This document shows, piece by piece, positions 1 through 7,100 of a stretch of DNA of 8,929 nucleotides. Below the pieces are notes generated by a model, which saw only the letters and a program-made list of their open reading frames with translations, was not told the DNA's origin and searched no databases. Position 1 is the first letter of the stretch; every line of letters begins with the position of its first letter. A program made the translations under genes and the position numbers. Source of the DNA: a bacterium (GTDB lineage Bacteria > Nitrospinota_A > UBA7883 > JACRGQ01); assembly GCA_021815535.1 (NCBI GenBank), contig JAKAGL010000082.1:1-8929 (forward strand), given 5' to 3'.

Positions 1-2
1 CG

Positions 3-608
3 TACATAATTGGATTTTCGGAGATCATCAGCAGCGGTGCTTCGCAGATATCCACAAACGAGCTGAAGGAATTCGCGAACCTCATCCGCCACGGCGGTGG
101 ACGTTTGAAAAATCTGGTCGACGACTTCCTTGAGACGATACAAATTGACTCCGGACAAACCCTCAAGTACTACGAAGTCGGAAAGCGGGAATTCGATCTC
201 ACGGATACGCTGAACGCCCTCAGGGAAGAATACGCCCCCCTGGCGGCCGAAAAGAATCTTCAGTTCATTACGACATTGAACGGCGATCTGCACGTGGTCG
301 CGACTGAGACACTGATGCGTGACCTGATCGGGCGGTTGATCTCGAACGCCGTAAAATTCACCGTCAAGGGAAGCGTGACGGTTACCGCTTCGAGGAAACC
401 CGAGCTGCCGGCCTGTTTTTCCAGGCTGAGAACCGCCTCTTCCACTGTTTCCAGATGTTCTTTTGCCTCGGTGACAAAATCATCCAAAATAGAACTGTCT
501 TCGAACTGGCTTTCCATCTTCCCCCCTTCAACGCTTCGAGAAACCAGCGGAATTCCGCGGATAGGCGTAATGTTTGCAATGCAAATTCTGCGTATTAATA
601 TCCTCTAG
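3..608 (+). CDS. Sensor histidine kinase fragment, cut at both ends
   Basis: The frame is open from the window edge. It begins with YIIGFSEII, the sequence that normally follows the H-box HELRTPLN, so the phosphoacceptor histidine lies just outside the window. The second dimerization helix of a HisKA domain follows (residues about 18-45 of this fragment, ending ETIQIDSGQ). Next come the linker and the start of the HATPase_c domain, with an N-box RDLIGRLISNAVKFT at residues 106-120 (Asn115). Kinase-like sequence ends near residue 127-129 (base about 385-389). The remaining roughly 70 codons up to the TAG are the reverse complement of a CheA-like gene and do not look like kinase. The G1, G2 and F boxes are therefore missing, and the product could not bind ATP normally. 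In the family this would be a two-component autokinase acting on a response regulator; the sensory input is not visible. The break is either a real rearrangement or an assembly join. Confidence 0.8.
   Translation, partial: YIIGFSEIISSGASQISTNELKEFANLIRHGGGRLKNLVDDFLETIQIDSGQTLKYYEVGKREFDLTDTLNALREEYAPLAAEKNLQFITTLNGDLHVVATETLMRDLIGRLISNAVKFTVKGSVTVTASRKPELPACFSRLRTASSTVSRCSFASVTKSSKIELSSNWLSIFPPSTLRETSGIPRIGVMFAMQILRINIL
260..517 (-). pseudogene. CheA-like Hpt protein, N-terminal fragment only
   Basis: From ATG at 517 the protein reads with an acidic start, then DDFVTEAKEHLETVEEAVLSLEKQ, which is the first helix of a CheA-type Hpt domain. Similarity can be followed to FLEAV at residues 41-45 (base about 383). 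There a CheA would continue with FRxxHTIKG, which carries the phosphorylated histidine. Instead the frame runs into the antisense of the histidine kinase and stops at 260. A strong ribosome binding site, AAGGGGGG, sits 3 bases before the ATG and supports this start. The intact gene would encode a chemotaxis-family kinase or another Hpt relay protein; only about 45 residues remain, so the subtype cannot be told. It lies on the same strand as cbiB, 191 bp downstream of it. Confidence 0.72.
383..390. other. Breakpoint joining two truncated signalling genes
   Basis: Histidine-kinase similarity on + ends at about base 385-389, and CheA/Hpt similarity on - ends at about base 383. Both genes therefore lose their 3' parts at the same place, within a few bases, pointing at each other. 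The few bases assignable to either side suggest microhomology at most. I saw no terminal inverted repeat, target duplication or transposase remnant here. Confidence 0.65.
521..528 (-). promoter_or_regulatory. Ribosome binding site of the CheA-like gene
   Basis: On the - strand AAGGGGGG precedes ATG 517 with a 3-nt spacer (AAG). It is purine-rich and decides the start of the fragment. The six-G run inside it could also slip. Confidence 0.55.
547..558. repeat. 12-bp perfect palindrome in the CheA-like leader
   Basis: GCGGAATTCCGC is a perfect palindrome 29 bp upstream of the CheA-like start codon. It could be an operator half-site pair or a small RNA hairpin; nothing in the sequence says which. 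Confidence 0.4.
573..585. promoter_or_regulatory. 13-bp operator-like palindrome TTTGCA-A-TGCAAA
   Basis: Six-base arms, perfectly inverted around one central A, lie 55 bp upstream of the CheA-like ATG in an AT-rich stretch. This is the shape expected of a helix-turn-helix dimer site. I do not recognise it as the consensus of a particular regulator. Confidence 0.35.
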
Positions 609-611
609 TTC

Positions 612-698
612 CGGTATACCCCTTTTTCATTCGGTAAGATTGTACTATAAACGACAACAATATTCACTTTAGGGTTATACCGAAAATAATCAGTGAAT
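612..698. repeat. Nested inverted repeats between cbiB and the CheA-like gene
   Basis: Two pairs of arms lie in this AT-rich spacer. CGGTATACCCC near 612-622 pairs with GGGTTATACCG at 672-682, with a one-base difference in register. ATTCACT at 662-668 pairs perfectly with AGTGAAT at 692-698 around a 23-nt loop. The second pair lies directly after the cbiB stop and could act as a weak transcript end, but it has no clear U-tract. No convincing -35/-10 pair for the CheA-like gene was found here. Confidence 0.3.
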
Positions 699-708
699 GG
701 AAGTGCTG

Positions 709-1650
709 TTAGGGCAACAACAGGGAAATGGAAATAGCGCAAAGCGTCGCGACGGAAGCGGTCCAGCGCAGTAGCCGGCAAGCCTGAGCAAGCGTTGAGG
801 CTTCCATCGTTTTTGCGCCATCTCCCAGCCACGGCTTTTCTTTCACGGCGCCGGCATAGGAACTCGGCCCGCCCAGTCTTACGTTCAAGGCGCCGGCAAA
901 CGCCGCCTCTCCATGCGCGCTATTGGGGCTGGGATGCTTCAAACGGTCGCGCAGGCCCACTGCCAACGCCATTTGACCGTTAAGTCCGGCAAGCCATGCC
1001 GATACGCTGATAAGCAGCAATGCAAGCCGCGCCGGAATGAAATTTGCCGCGTCATCTACCCGCGCCGGAATTTTTCCAAAGCGTTCATACCGCTCATTCT
1101 GGTAGCCGACCATCGAATCGCAGGTGTTCACTGCGCGATACGCCATTGCCAGCGGCCCGCCTCCCAGTGCGGCATACAGTAACGGGCTTATGAGGCCGTC
1201 CACGCTGTTTTCCGCCACTGTCTCGATCGTGGCGCGCACGATCGCCGGCGTATCCATGTTTGCCGTATCGCGGCCCACGATCATTGAAAGCGCTTTCTTG
1301 GCCCCTGCATCATCCCCCGCCTCCAACCGGCTCTGGATGCCCCGCGCCTCGGCGACCAGCGCCGAAGGGGATATGGCACACCAGACAAGCAATGCATCCC
1401 CCATTATCGCCAGGCTCCAATGCATCCGTTCCAGCAAAACAAGCAACGCGAACGATAGAATATAGACCAGGCCCGGCGTTACAAGCGCCAACAACAATCC
1501 CCCTGCCAGTTCCAGCTTAAGAACCCCGCGGTAAAAACGTTCCTGGGCGGTTATGAAGATTCCGATAAGGCGCACCGGATGCCACGCGCTGTTGGGGTCT
1601 TTGAGCAAAAGATCGAAAATGTACCCTAAACCTATTGCGAATCCGTGCAC
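709..1650 (-). CDS. cbiB: Adenosylcobinamide-phosphate synthase CbiB (CobD in the Pseudomonas naming)
   Basis: Inner-membrane enzyme of cobalamin synthesis that attaches aminopropanol phosphate to the propionate side chain of adenosylcobyric acid, giving adenosylcobinamide phosphate. The 313-residue length is typical. Family motifs appear in order: DPNSAWHPVRLIG (18-30), MIVGRDT (123-129), TIETVAENSVDGLISPL (141-157), YRAVNTCDSMVGY (171-183), ERYERFGKIPARVDD (186-200) and SPNSAHGEAAFAGAL (241-255). Hydrophobic stretches near 48-74, 78-95, 205-235 and 296-313 fit a multi-pass membrane protein. The start is GTG at 1650, preceded by GAGGGG four bases upstream. It overlaps the end of the decarboxylase gene by 19 nt, so the two are co-translated, and that gene supplies its substrate. 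The frame looks intact, with no missing motif. Cys177 stands where I would expect Leu in NTLDSMVGY, probably a neutral change. Confidence 0.95.
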   Translation of the reverse strand: MHGFAIGLGYIFDLLLKDPNSAWHPVRLIGIFITAQERFYRGVLKLELAGGLLLALVTPGLVYILSFALLVLLERMHWSLAIMGDALLVWCAISPSALVAEARGIQSRLEAGDDAGAKKALSMIVGRDTANMDTPAIVRATIETVAENSVDGLISPLLYAALGGGPLAMAYRAVNTCDSMVGYQNERYERFGKIPARVDDAANFIPARLALLLISVSAWLAGLNGQMALAVGLRDRLKHPSPNSAHGEAAFAGALNVRLGGPSSYAGAVKEKPWLGDGAKTMEASTLAQACRLLRWTASVATLCAISISLLLP

Positions 1651-2708
1651 AAAGCCCCTCTCAGCGCTACGCCTAAACGGGCGTTTGCCGTTTCATCCCG
1701 TACCGATACGCGGAACCAATATGCATCCAGGCCGTCGAAATTGCCACAATCACGAATCAGGATTTTCTCTTTGGATAGAAGGAGCGATTTTAGCGCCGCC
1801 GCCGTAAGAATTTTTGATTCGATTTCAACGAGCAGGTAATTTGCAGATGTGGTAAAAACCCGCAATCCCGGAATTCCGCCGAGCAAAGCCGCAAGCCGGT
1901 CACGCTGCCGGTTGATTTCCAACCGCATGGTTTCATCATTCATTCCCTCCTCCAACAGTTTTCGGCAGATATACTCCGCCGAACTGTTCAGCGTCCAAGG
2001 CTCTTTAGCGGCTTTCAGTTTCTCTATGACCGGCAACGGCGCGGCCGCAAAACCCGCCCGCAATCCGGGAATGCCATAAAACTTCGTGAATGAGCGGAGA
2101 ACCACCGCATTTGCGGGAATAGAAGGAAACAGTGTCAATGAAGGAGCAAAATCGGCGAACGATTCGTCTATCAAAAACAATGTATCCGGGTACTTGGTCA
2201 TGAAGTTTCTCAAATCCGCCGGAATGGCAACGGTGCCGGTCGGATTATTGGGGGCTCCTATGACAACTGCATCGAACCCATCTTGCAGCCGTTCACCCAA
2301 TTTACCGTAATCAAGCGTAAACGCATTATTTTTATGGAGGTAGATCCTATCAATAGAAGCTCCGGCCAAGCGGAGCGCATCGGCGTAGTCGGCATAGCAA
2401 GGGGAAACGACGAGGCCTTTCTTTGCCCCCAAAACACGCGGCACAAGGTAGAGAAGCTCGGTCGAACCGTTGCCGGGCAGAACTGCATCGGGGGAGATGG
2501 CGTAATGCGCCCCTATCAATTTTCTCAGGTGGTGATATTCGGGGTCTGGATAGTCCCCTATTTGTCCGGCGGATTCGGCCAACCAGGTTTTTAACTGGTT
2601 CCTGTCGGCCATCCGGTTGACGCTGGCGCTGAAATCAAGCACCGACGAGGGATCGACCCCTGCCGAGAGCGCCGCTTCATATAGATTTCCACCGTGTCCT
2701 TTTAACAT
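1632..2708 (-). CDS. cobD: L-threonine-O-3-phosphate decarboxylase (CobD/CobC type)
   Basis: PLP-dependent fold-type I enzyme that decarboxylates L-threonine phosphate to (R)-1-aminopropan-2-yl phosphate, the linker of the cobalamin nucleotide loop. It is cytoplasmic and 358 residues long, normal for the family. Visible features: HGGNLYEAA (5-13), DFSASVN (25-31, family DFSANxNP), PDPEYHHLRKLI (54-65), PGNGSTELLYLVPR (78-91), APNNPTG (152-158), DESFADF with the PLP-contacting Asp181, the Schiff-base lysine Lys209 in SFTKFYGIPGLRAGF (206-220), and FRVSVR (332-337) with the substrate carboxylate arginine. It is called cobC in the Pseudomonas nomenclature; histidinol-phosphate aminotransferase is a close relative, but HGGN and the cbiB neighbour favour this call. 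ATG 2708 is the only possible start, since an in-frame stop lies 12 nt upstream, yet no clear Shine-Dalgarno precedes it. A long structured leader lies before it. Confidence 0.93.
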   Translation of the reverse strand: MLKGHGGNLYEAALSAGVDPSSVLDFSASVNRMADRNQLKTWLAESAGQIGDYPDPEYHHLRKLIGAHYAISPDAVLPGNGSTELLYLVPRVLGAKKGLVVSPCYADYADALRLAGASIDRIYLHKNNAFTLDYGKLGERLQDGFDAVVIGAPNNPTGTVAIPADLRNFMTKYPDTLFLIDESFADFAPSLTLFPSIPANAVVLRSFTKFYGIPGLRAGFAAAPLPVIEKLKAAKEPWTLNSSAEYICRKLLEEGMNDETMRLEINRQRDRLAALLGGIPGLRVFTTSANYLLVEIESKILTAAALKSLLLSKEKILIRDCGNFDGLDAYWFRVSVRDETANARLGVALRGALCTDSQ

Positions 2709-2732
2709 AAAACAGGACTATGCTAACTCATC

Positions 2733-2764
2733 AAGAGGGTGTTTCGTAAAAAAAACGCCCTTTT
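2733..2764. repeat. Inverted repeat just upstream of the decarboxylase start
   Basis: Arms 2733-2744 and 2753-2764 pair over 12 positions on the + strand (10 Watson-Crick, 2 G-U) around an 8-nt loop with an A-run. On the - strand the two wobbles become A-C mismatches, so the hairpin is weaker there. It ends about 25 nt before ATG 2708. It resembles a terminator with A and U tracts, but there is no + gene for it to serve. As part of the cobD leader it could influence transcription or translation start. Confidence 0.4.
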
Positions 2765-2808
2765 AGAGGCCATGTTTTTCCGGGATTTGCGGGCAAACGC
2801 CGCAGAAT

Positions 2809-2896
2809 AAAAAAAAGAAGGCAACTTCGGGAGGGCGGTTAAACCGCTCACTGTTTGAGCTGGACCCGGTAGTCCGCATACCCCGAAGGGTTTTTT
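2809..2896 (-). ncRNA. Unassigned structured leader RNA or attenuator
   Basis: On the - strand a 7-bp closing stem (CTTCGGG 2888-2882 with CCCGAAG 2831-2825) encloses three small hairpins: GGAC/GTCC (2862-2865, 2872-2875), GCTCA/TGAGC (2846-2850, 2856-2860) and CGGTT/AACCG (2836-2846, overlapping the previous one by a base). Both strands of the closing stem have a second partner. The 5' strand can form CCC(UUCG)GGG by itself. The 3' strand GAAG can pair with CTTC (2820-2817) right before U8 (2816-2809), a terminator-like arrangement. Mutually exclusive stems before a biosynthetic gene suggest an attenuator or riboswitch. It could also be the terminator of the pil operon or a short sRNA. The strand is chosen from the promoter and gene direction. 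On + the same element ends in CCC-CGAA-GGG plus T6, so the opposite strand cannot be excluded. Confidence 0.4.
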
Positions 2897-2949
2897 AGCG
2901 GCCGGCGTCTCGGTTCTCTTTTAAACCCCTAAAGTCGTCTTCCATAATC

Positions 2950-2978
2950 AATATCGCAGATTTAACCGCAAAAATCAA
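2950..2978 (-). promoter_or_regulatory. Sigma-70-like promoter upstream of cobD-cbiB
   Basis: On the - strand the -35 TTGATT (2978-2973) is followed after exactly 17 bp by the -10 GATATT (2955-2950), with an extended TGC directly before the -10. Four of six bases match in each hexamer. A transcript would start near 2943, giving a leader of about 235 nt that includes the structured element. Prediction from motif only. Confidence 0.4.
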
Positions 2979-3016
2979 GGTATTTTTATTGTGGTGGAAC
3001 CGTCATATACCCACCT

Positions 3017-3775
3017 CTATTTCTTTGCTTCTAGAGCTTTGCCGGTGAGATGTATTTTGAAGACGGGAGTCTTTGGGTCGTTGGAGCGGATGACGGCGAA
3101 GTCATCTATCTTCCCCGCTTTTTCCGGTTTGTAAAAAAGCGTCAGCTCGATCCTCTTCCCTTTCCTGATCGCCCGTTCGCTCAACTTCACCCCCGCCTCG
3201 TTCGGCGCATTTTCATCCAGCAGAAATAGATCGCCATCGCCTTTGTTCTCAACGATGACTTTGAAAAGTGCGGTTTCCCCCACTTTGAACGTGCCAAGCC
3301 TGACCTTCTTTGGCGTCACGCGTATGACCGGATCGGGAAGATTTATTTTCAGCTTTGACGGATCGATCGTCTCTATATCCGCCGCAAGCGTAAGAACATG
3401 ACGCGCGCCCCCCCCCTCTTCAACGATGACGGTGGACTCATGATGTCCGGTCAGCCCCGCCGGATTGAATGAGGCGGCAACCGATCCTTTCTCTCCCGGC
3501 TGATATTTGGTCTTTGCCGGTTTCGCGGCGGTGCAGCCGCACGAGGTCGACACGTTGGCGATAGTAACCGGGGCCGTTGAGGTATTTTCGAAGGAAAAGG
3601 AGAATTCAAGCGGCTCGATCTTTTGTATCCGCCCGAAGTTGTGCTCCGTCTGCCCGAACTTCAGTCCCCCGGCTGGCGATGACGCCGGCGCATCGGCCGC
3701 GGCCGCAACGGTGATGGGGCTCACCATCAACAACGCCGCAAGCAGCCGTGCAAAGCACCCAGCGCCAAAGCTCAT
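3017..3775 (-). CDS. Secreted DUF1573 (ASH-fold) protein
   Basis: A 252-residue protein with a signal peptide (hydrophobic core at about 11-25, likely cleavage after AAAA near 24-27), so probably periplasmic. Residues 39-135 are a DUF1573 domain: KFGQTEHNFGRI, then FSFENTSTAPVTIANVSTSCGCT (SCGCT 78-82) and YQPGEKGSVAASFNPAGLTGHHESTVIV. Residues 150-246 look like a second immunoglobulin-like ASH repeat (RLGTFKVGE, VIVENKGDGDL, RSNDPKTPVFKIHLTGKA), lacking the CGC. The biochemical role of DUF1573 is not established; the fold suggests protein binding. The start is ATG 3775, overlapping the previous stop as ATGA, with AAGG 7 nt before it, so it is coupled to the pil operon. It is the last gene of that run. 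The gene contains a G9 tract (codons for EEGGG, 119-123). Confidence 0.85.
   Translation of the reverse strand: MSFGAGCFARLLAALLMVSPITVAAAADAPASSPAGGLKFGQTEHNFGRIQKIEPLEFSFSFENTSTAPVTIANVSTSCGCTAAKPAKTKYQPGEKGSVAASFNPAGLTGHHESTVIVEEGGGARHVLTLAADIETIDPSKLKINLPDPVIRVTPKKVRLGTFKVGETALFKVIVENKGDGDLFLLDENAPNEAGVKLSERAIRKGKRIELTLFYKPEKAGKIDDFAVIRSNDPKTPVFKIHLTGKALEAKK
3408..3416 (-). repeat. G9 homopolymer in the DUF1573 gene
   Basis: Nine consecutive G on the coding strand encode the glycines at residues 121-123. Gain or loss of one base would shift the frame in the middle of the first domain. As given, the frame is open. Confidence 0.9.
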
Positions 3776-4134
3776 TGAGGGGCCTTGATCACCGTCACCG
3801 AGATAGCGGTCAAGGTTGTTCCATCCGCCTCACGATGGAATATCACCTTTACCATAGTCCCCTTTTTGATGGATGACAGGGATGTCTTGCCGCCGTTTGC
3901 CCCAAGAAATTCGGTTTTCGGCGTTACGGCGAATTTACGTTCGCTTGCAATTAAATACCCGTTTCCCGCTCCACCAAAAAGCAGTTCATTGACATCGGTA
4001 TCGGCGCCCATCAATTGGCCCTGCTTAACCGCTTTTAAGCCGGTGGCGGGTCCCTTCATCTGCGCGGCTTCGGCCAGCGGCAGTATGCAAAGGATGCCCG
4101 TAAACCATGCGGCTAAAACACGCTGATAGTTCAT
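3772..4134 (-). CDS. Small secreted protein, DUF5666-like (tentative)
   Basis: A 120-residue protein starting MNYQRVLAAWFTGIL, with a signal peptide that probably ends at LAEA (residues 20-23). An upstream in-frame ATG at 4146 would lengthen it by four residues, but GGAGGG (4144-4139) is spaced correctly for ATG 4134, and that ATG overlaps the pilY1 stop as ATGA. The mature part has a run of predicted beta strands, with AVTPKTEF, then SLSSIKKGTMVKVIFHREADGTTLTAISVTVI. This pattern (a Thr-x-Phe strand, then a loop, then S-x-x-x-I-K-x-G-x-x-V-x-V) resembles the small beta-barrel of DUF5666 proteins. That similarity is my reading and not a confident family assignment; function is unknown. Its position between pilY1 and the DUF1573 gene, with overlaps on both sides, suggests a role with the pilus tip protein in the periplasm. 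Confidence 0.75.
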   Translation of the reverse strand: MNYQRVLAAWFTGILCILPLAEAAQMKGPATGLKAVKQGQLMGADTDVNELLFGGAGNGYLIASERKFAVTPKTEFLGANGGKTSLSSIKKGTMVKVIFHREADGTTLTAISVTVIKAPQ

Positions 4135-7100
4135 AATTCCCTCCATGCGACGATTCCGCTCTTGATGTTAAAGGCGGTCGTGAAACTTATTACGGTGGCC
4201 TGCCCCGTACTCATCTGCACAAACGCCTTCGCGCCGGTCTCACGGCCGGAGTGTATCGCGATGCTGGATGCCATACCAACGCTGGAGCCGGAGCTCTTTT
4301 TCAGCACGGTGCCGCCGCTGGTGCCGATGATCGAGCTGGAATATGCGCTCCCGGTTTCATAATAAATGGCATAGAACCAGGAGTTGCCGCCCAAGGCGCA
4401 GGTGTCGCTGTCGGGCACAAAGGTGGTAAAGAGCACCACGCCGCCGATCACCGTTGGTTTGTTCAGCGAACGCTCGCGGGCGGTGGTGAGATTCATCCAC
4501 CACCCGTCCTTGGTGGCAATAAGGCTCTTGAGGGCGGTGAAAGTGGTTGCGCCGCTGACGCCGGTCACGGTGTTAGCCGAATCGGTGGCCACCACGGAGT
4601 TGGTGGTATCCACCATTGTCGCCGTGGTGATCGCGGGGGTATAACTGCCGGCGGTATTCAGCGACCCCCAATTGGCGCAGGTGGCATTCCAGGCGCCGCT
4701 GCTTCCCACCCAGCAGGGATCTTTAACGCCATAGAACGCCTGCGTGGTGGCATCGGTTTTATCCGCCGTGTTGAGGAATTTGCCGGTACCGAAGAATATC
4801 CAGAGTTTTTTAAGGGAATCGGTGGTAACGGCCGGGGCCGAGGTGATGGATTGGTTCACCGCGCTGTTGAACAGGTCATACATCTTCCAGTTCGCGGGGT
4901 TGGTATCATTATTGGTCGCAATGCGCCATACCCGGCTGTTCCACGAACCGCCAGCGGTCGATTGCCAGTAGGTTTCCCCAACATAAACGGCATCCGCGTT
5001 ATAGCTAACGCCTCCCGCTCCACCTATTACCGGATTGGAAGTGCTGAAGTCCATATCCACGGCTACCGGGTCGGAGAAGAACGAGGATGAATCACTGACC
5101 GGGAACGAAGCCATCTTGGCGCCTGTTTTGACGTTGAGAACGAACAGAGTGGCGTTTTGGCTGGACGTACCGTCATAAAGGGGGGTGTAGGCGGCTTTCG
5201 GGCCGGTGCCGACGACGGCGAAGAATTCATCCCCGATCTTAACGATCGCCGGATAGGTCATGGCGAAGCCAAGCGTGTTGTCCCCCGGATTCCACTCCCA
5301 CAGCGGCACGGGAGCGGCGGGATTGGTCACATCGATCGCGAAGAACGCCGAGCGCCACTTGCGCAGTTTCGAGGCCGTATCGCCGTCTCCATCAACGTCA
5401 TAACTGGTATCGGTTATTTCCCCGCCGCCGAACCGCATGCCGCCGATCAATACCGACTTCCAGTTGGGCGCGGCGGTGCTGCCGAAATTGATATCGCTCA
5501 CCTTTACTTTCAGGTCGACGTAATCAACATGGGGATACGCCGGGTCTGCAAGCCATTTCAGGTGCGGTAACAGGTTATAGGGAATGTAATCCCACAACTC
5601 ATCGCCTGTTGTCGCGTCAAAAGCGTGCAACATCCCGTCATTCGAGCCGATATAAACCACTTGGGTGCGGTTTTGCCACGTATTATAAAAAGTGGCGTAT
5701 CCTTTATCAGAATACAGAGCGTTATAATTCTCCTGCGGCGCCGACACTACGGTTGGCGTTGAATGTATAATATCGCCCAGCTTGTATTGATCCCCCCCCA
5801 CATTGTAGGTCCGGGTTCTATAACCGGAAACCGAATCCCCGCGCACCCAGCTGATCACGTTCGCCGCCTCCGCGGCGCTGGAGGTGCGGAGGTATTTTTG
5901 CAGGGTGGCGGCGTTCGCCGTGGTGAAGGGCATGGCTTCGCCGGTGCTCATCGATGAACAGCCGTCACAGACGTTGTTCTTGTTCGCATCCACGAAGGTG
6001 TATATGTTGCGCGACGAGGAGGCCTTGGAAACCAGCTTTTCCCCCGCATCCCAGTTATAATTGACAAAACTGGTGAGCGGCGTTGTGGCGGTTACCGTGG
6101 TGCCGCAGGCGTTCACCGTGCCGTCCAGGGTATTGATCACCGTTTCTTTGGCCACGGCATCGAAGCTGAAGCTGATGCAGTTGTTGTTCTTATCAAGCAG
6201 TGAGCCGTTTGCGTCTATCTTCAGCGAGAGCAGGTGGCCGATCCAGGTGATATCGCGCGTGCCAAGAGCGTCGACAATGGTCTTTGCCGGCAGGAAGTAC
6301 GCCTGGAAAATATTCCCCGCGCCGCTGGACGAGGTGGCAAGAACCGAAATGGCGGTACCCGAAGACGCCCGCTTGAGAATATCCGTGATGGCCGCCATCA
6401 ACTGGGTTTCCATGCTATCGGCGTCATTCGCCTCAAAGTAGGTATCGGGTATGCCGTCATTATTGACATCCCATTCGCTCTGAAGATCCGGCAGGTTGTT
6501 TCCGTTGGAATCGGTGAATGCCCCGTTCTTGGCCGCATTCATGAGCGTGGTTCTGGCGGTGGCCGAGTTGCCGAAGGTATAAACGGCATAAAGGGTAAGT
6601 ACCTGCGTATCGGCGATATCAGAACGAAGGTCAACGGTGTGGGCATTGAGGGCGACCTTATCAAGCGTTCGCTGACCGACCGCTGGTATCGTTGTGGAGG
6701 GACTGAAATCACTAAAGTCATCGTCGGTTGGCTCGCCATCGGTGATCAACAGCACGAAGTTTTTGCCGCATCTTACATAGGAGCTTGAATCTTCGTACCA
6801 GAAGGGGTCTTTTCCCTGAACGTTGGTGGAATAGTTGCCGTTGACATCGCGCCAACTCGAATCCTGCCTGAAATAACCGACCACCTGATGGAGCGTTTCG
6901 GCCAGTGGCGTATTGGTGGCTGGCGACTTGTTTTGATATGTCGTAATGAAGTTGGTGCCATACCCGGCGCCAACGATGGGTTCAACCACGGAACCACCCG
7001 CTCCGGTGCTGTTGAAGAAGGTCAGCCCCCACCGCGCTTTGGTGGAGACTTTCTGCATGATGCCGGAAAGGTTGCCACCAACGAAGTCATTCGGTTCCAG

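Larger units (their letters stand above)
2709..3016. other. 308-bp gene-free region: leader of the cobalamin unit
   Basis: No credible coding sequence lies between the DUF1573 stop and the decarboxylase start. On the - strand it contains, in order: a hairpin GGTGG/CCACC (3011-3015 with 2993-2997) right after the DUF1573 stop, a sigma-70-like promoter (2950-2978), a structured element with competing stems and a U8 tract (2809-2890), a TTTGC-GG-GCAAA palindrome (2786-2797) and a 12-pair inverted repeat close to the cobD start (2733-2764). I looked for the cobalamin riboswitch core (GCCACTG box) on both strands and did not find it. No tRNA or other known RNA was recognised. Confidence 0.6.

Noticed and set aside
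370..400. Insertion sequence or transposon end at the kinase/CheA junction
   Set aside because: No inverted terminal repeat, target duplication or transposase fragment; kinase sequence passes directly into CheA-like sequence.
605..832. 75-codon - strand frame over the end of cbiB and its downstream spacer
   Set aside because: Out of frame with cbiB, no ribosome binding site and no domain; a shadow frame.
2825..2888. tRNA-like cloverleaf in the leader
   Set aside because: About 64 nt with a 5-nt middle loop and no T-loop GTTCRA or anticodon-loop pattern, so not a tRNA.
2709..3016. Cobalamin (B12) riboswitch expected before a cobalamin gene
   Set aside because: The conserved core boxes, such as GCCACTG, were not found on either strand.
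4251..5090. Long + strand open frame of 279 codons opposite pilY1
   Set aside because: Low-complexity Gly/Ala/His-rich translation with no domain pattern. It lies antisense to the well-conserved PilY1 propeller; its openness follows from the codon use of the real gene.
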